From Deltaproteobacteria bacterium (GTDB taxonomy: Bacteria; Desulfobacterota; Desulfomonilia; UBA1062), in contig JAFGTK010000124.1 of assembly GCA_016934135.1 (NCBI GenBank), forward strand, positions 1 to 6,700: 6,700 nucleotides of DNA, written 5' to 3'. The notes below the pieces were generated by a model. It was given only the letters and a program-made list of their open reading frames with translations, did no database searches and had not been told where the DNA came from. The position numbers and the translations under genes were made by a program. This document shows, one piece after another, positions 5,398 to 6,700 of this stretch. Each line of letters starts with the position of its first letter. Within the stretch, counting starts at the first letter, position 1.

Positions 5398-6348
5398 ATG
5401 AAATACTATGCAGATGATGTCTACCTTCATGCCAGAATATACGCTATGAGGGGCCGTCTCCTTACTCTGAAGGATTATATTTCGATTGTGAGAAACAGGC
5501 AGGGCTTTTGTGAAGAAGTATGTGATTTGCGGAATTCAGTTGAGGTCAAGGAGACTGTTTTTAAAGAGCAGATAAGGGAGGTTATCAAGCTTGCCGAGGC
5601 AACAGGCATCTATGCAGATCTATTCATTGCCTTTCTTCGATGGTTTGAGGCTTTTAACGTAAAACAGATCCTGTCAAGGGCGTTCAGCCGGCCTGTTCTT
5701 GAACAATGGTATGATATCGGGCCCTATGCCGTCGTTGACAGAAGCCTTGCCGGGGATAAATACACAGTGGATGATATCAGGACTTTCCTGGCACACACCT
5801 ATCTGAAAGAAATTTTCGATGATAGTCCAAGCTATGAAAGGATGGAGATTCGAATGGATCTCTGTACTCTCAGGAATCTGTATGATTCCATTTCATTATT
5901 CAATCCGGAAGCAAAAATGGTTTTTCATGACCTTGTCCGTATGAGATTGGCTGTCAGCGGTATGATCCGGAACCGGAGGCTTAAAGAGGGATACCAGTGG
6001 AGCGACGAAAAAATACAAGACCACATCGATATGATCCACGGCATCTTTGATTTTTCACCGGGCCGGTACCTGAAAAAGATAGCGGAAGTATTGAACATCC
6101 GTATAGAGCAGATAAGGAAAAGCTCATCAAGAGCTCCTGACGCTGCTGATATCGAGTATTATCTTGAGCAGTATTACTACAATTGGATCTTATCGAAGTT
6201 CCACATGGATTTTCACTCAATATACTGTGTGGTGGGATATTTGTGGCTTCTTAACTGCCAGATAAGAAATCTGTACCGTATTATCGATGGGTTGAGGTTC
6301 GGGCTTCCGCCTGAGATAATAATCGAAAGGATAGTATGTGAAGTGTGA
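5398..6348 (+). CDS. V/A-type ATPase subunit C (V0d/AC39 family)
   Basis: Subunit C is the funnel-shaped socket that joins the central rotor shaft (D/F) to the membrane K/L ring. The 316-residue length is close to the family norm. The N-terminus DDVYLHARIYAMRGRLLTLK (5-24) fits the conserved Y-x-x-A-R-x-x-A-x-x-x-x-L-L pattern. The C-terminus VVGYL (278-282), NCQIRNLYRIIDGLRFGLP (286-304) and EIIIERI is the diagnostic AC39 ending (YL...E.RNLR.I..G...GLP.E.I). Aromatic and charged residues dominate and there are no membrane segments, as expected. GAGGG (5389-5393) overlaps the previous stop and lies 4 nt before ATG 5398, and subunit I follows within 8 nt, so the three genes form one operon. 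Family identity is confident; whether the complex pumps protons or sodium cannot be read here. Confidence 0.88.
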   Translation: MKYYADDVYLHARIYAMRGRLLTLKDYISIVRNRQGFCEEVCDLRNSVEVKETVFKEQIREVIKLAEATGIYADLFIAFLRWFEAFNVKQILSRAFSRPVLEQWYDIGPYAVVDRSLAGDKYTVDDIRTFLAHTYLKEIFDDSPSYERMEIRMDLCTLRNLYDSISLFNPEAKMVFHDLVRMRLAVSGMIRNRRLKEGYQWSDEKIQDHIDMIHGIFDFSPGRYLKKIAEVLNIRIEQIRKSSSRAPDAADIEYYLEQYYYNWILSKFHMDFHSIYCVVGYLWLLNCQIRNLYRIIDGLRFGLPPEIIIERIVCEV

Positions 6349-6351
6349 GGG
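6347..6351 (+). promoter_or_regulatory. Ribosome-binding site deciding the subunit I start
   Basis: GAGGG overlaps the subunit C stop codon. It is 5 nt from ATG 6357 but only 2 nt from ATG 6354, so the second of the two tandem ATGs is the more likely start. The same GAGGG-over-stop arrangement precedes subunit C. Confidence 0.65.
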
Positions 6352-6356
6352 CAATG

Positions 6357-6700
6357 ATGTTTATAAAATCCGACATCAGAACAGTTACCATAGCGCTTGA
6401 GAAGATATTCTACCATGAAGTCTGCTTTGAATTGGGCAAAGCCGGATTCATACATCTGTCACGCTTACAGGACAATATTTCGGGCGCCATCATTGATGAA
6501 GGGCTGAGAAATGAAGAGGTCTGGAGAAGAGAGATACTGTTATCTGCCGAGGCTGTGATGAATGCCCTTGGAATAGAACCCGGCAATGCCTCCGCGCCAG
6601 AGCTTATAAATGCGATGGATCAGGACCTGGAGTATGTCTCAAAGGCAAAAAAGACCACGGAACGATTGCTGAGGCTGAAGGCCGGTATTGAGGAAGAGGC
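6357..6700 (+). CDS. V/A-type ATPase subunit I, N-terminal part (runs off window)
   Basis: Subunit I (a-subunit/NtpI) is the stator that carries the ion half-channels in its C-terminal membrane domain and binds the peripheral stalks through its cytoplasmic N-terminal half. Only 114 codons are visible. They match the start of that half: an initial strand (DIRTVTIALE), a helix (FYHEVCFELGKAG) leading to FIHLSRLQDN (the typical LG..G.VHL region), then long charged helices ending in a coiled-coil stretch (YVSKAKKTTERLLRLKAGIE). The membrane domain, with its key arginine, is outside the window. Weak N-terminal conservation is normal in this family, so the call relies partly on the subunit C and G/H neighbours. 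The start is ATG 6357; ATG 6354 is an alternative one codon earlier. Confidence 0.75.
   Translation, partial: MFIKSDIRTVTIALEKIFYHEVCFELGKAGFIHLSRLQDNISGAIIDEGLRNEEVWRREILLSAEAVMNALGIEPGNASAPELINAMDQDLEYVSKAKKTTERLLRLKAGIEEE

Overview
The window looks like bacterial chromosome. The best guess is an anaerobic member of the former Deltaproteobacteria (Desulfobacterota) or a relative such as Nitrospirota. Three things point that way: the gene order proB-proA-nadD-rsfS-rlmH, a stand-alone RsbRD_N-type sensor domain, and a V/A-type ATPase alongside a KamA-family radical SAM protein. The taxonomy is inferred from gene content and could not be tested by a search.

Left block (1-2982, + strand). This is a tightly packed housekeeping operon. 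It holds the 3' end of proB (glutamate 5-kinase, PUA domain), proA (glutamyl-phosphate reductase), nadD (nicotinate-nucleotide adenylyltransferase), rsfS (ribosome silencing factor) and rlmH (23S rRNA pseudouridine-1915 methyltransferase). The genes overlap by 3-4 bases or abut (GTGA, ATGA, TAG|ATG, GTGA), which suggests translational coupling. ProB and ProA are consecutive steps of proline synthesis. NadD makes the dinucleotide of the NAD cofactor. RsfS and RlmH both act on the large ribosomal subunit. RlmH is about 17 residues more compact than the E. coli protein.

Middle (2993-4135, - strand). A lysine-2,3-aminomutase-family radical SAM protein converges on rlmH with only 10 bp between the stop codons. 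It keeps the [4Fe-4S]/SAM motif. It lacks the usual lysine-recognition aspartates, the PGGGGK PLP loop and the C-terminal zinc cysteines of clostridial lysine 2,3-aminomutase, so its substrate is probably not lysine.

Intergenic (4136-4530). This is a 395-bp AT-rich divergent region with no convincing gene. It contains several short exact repeats, including a 9-bp direct repeat 21 bp apart and a 12-bp repeat, plus nested inverted repeats. It presumably carries the promoters of the two flanking transcription units.

Right block (4531-6700, + strand). A 150-residue stand-alone RsbRD_N-like sensor domain is followed 98 bp later by three V/A-type ATPase genes: a 102-residue coiled-coil stalk subunit (G/H/NtpF type), subunit C (V0d/AC39 family), and the start of subunit I, which runs off the window. 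The order (G/H)-C-I differs from the Enterococcus and Thermus operons, where C comes after I, K/L and E. The catalytic A and B subunits are not in the window.
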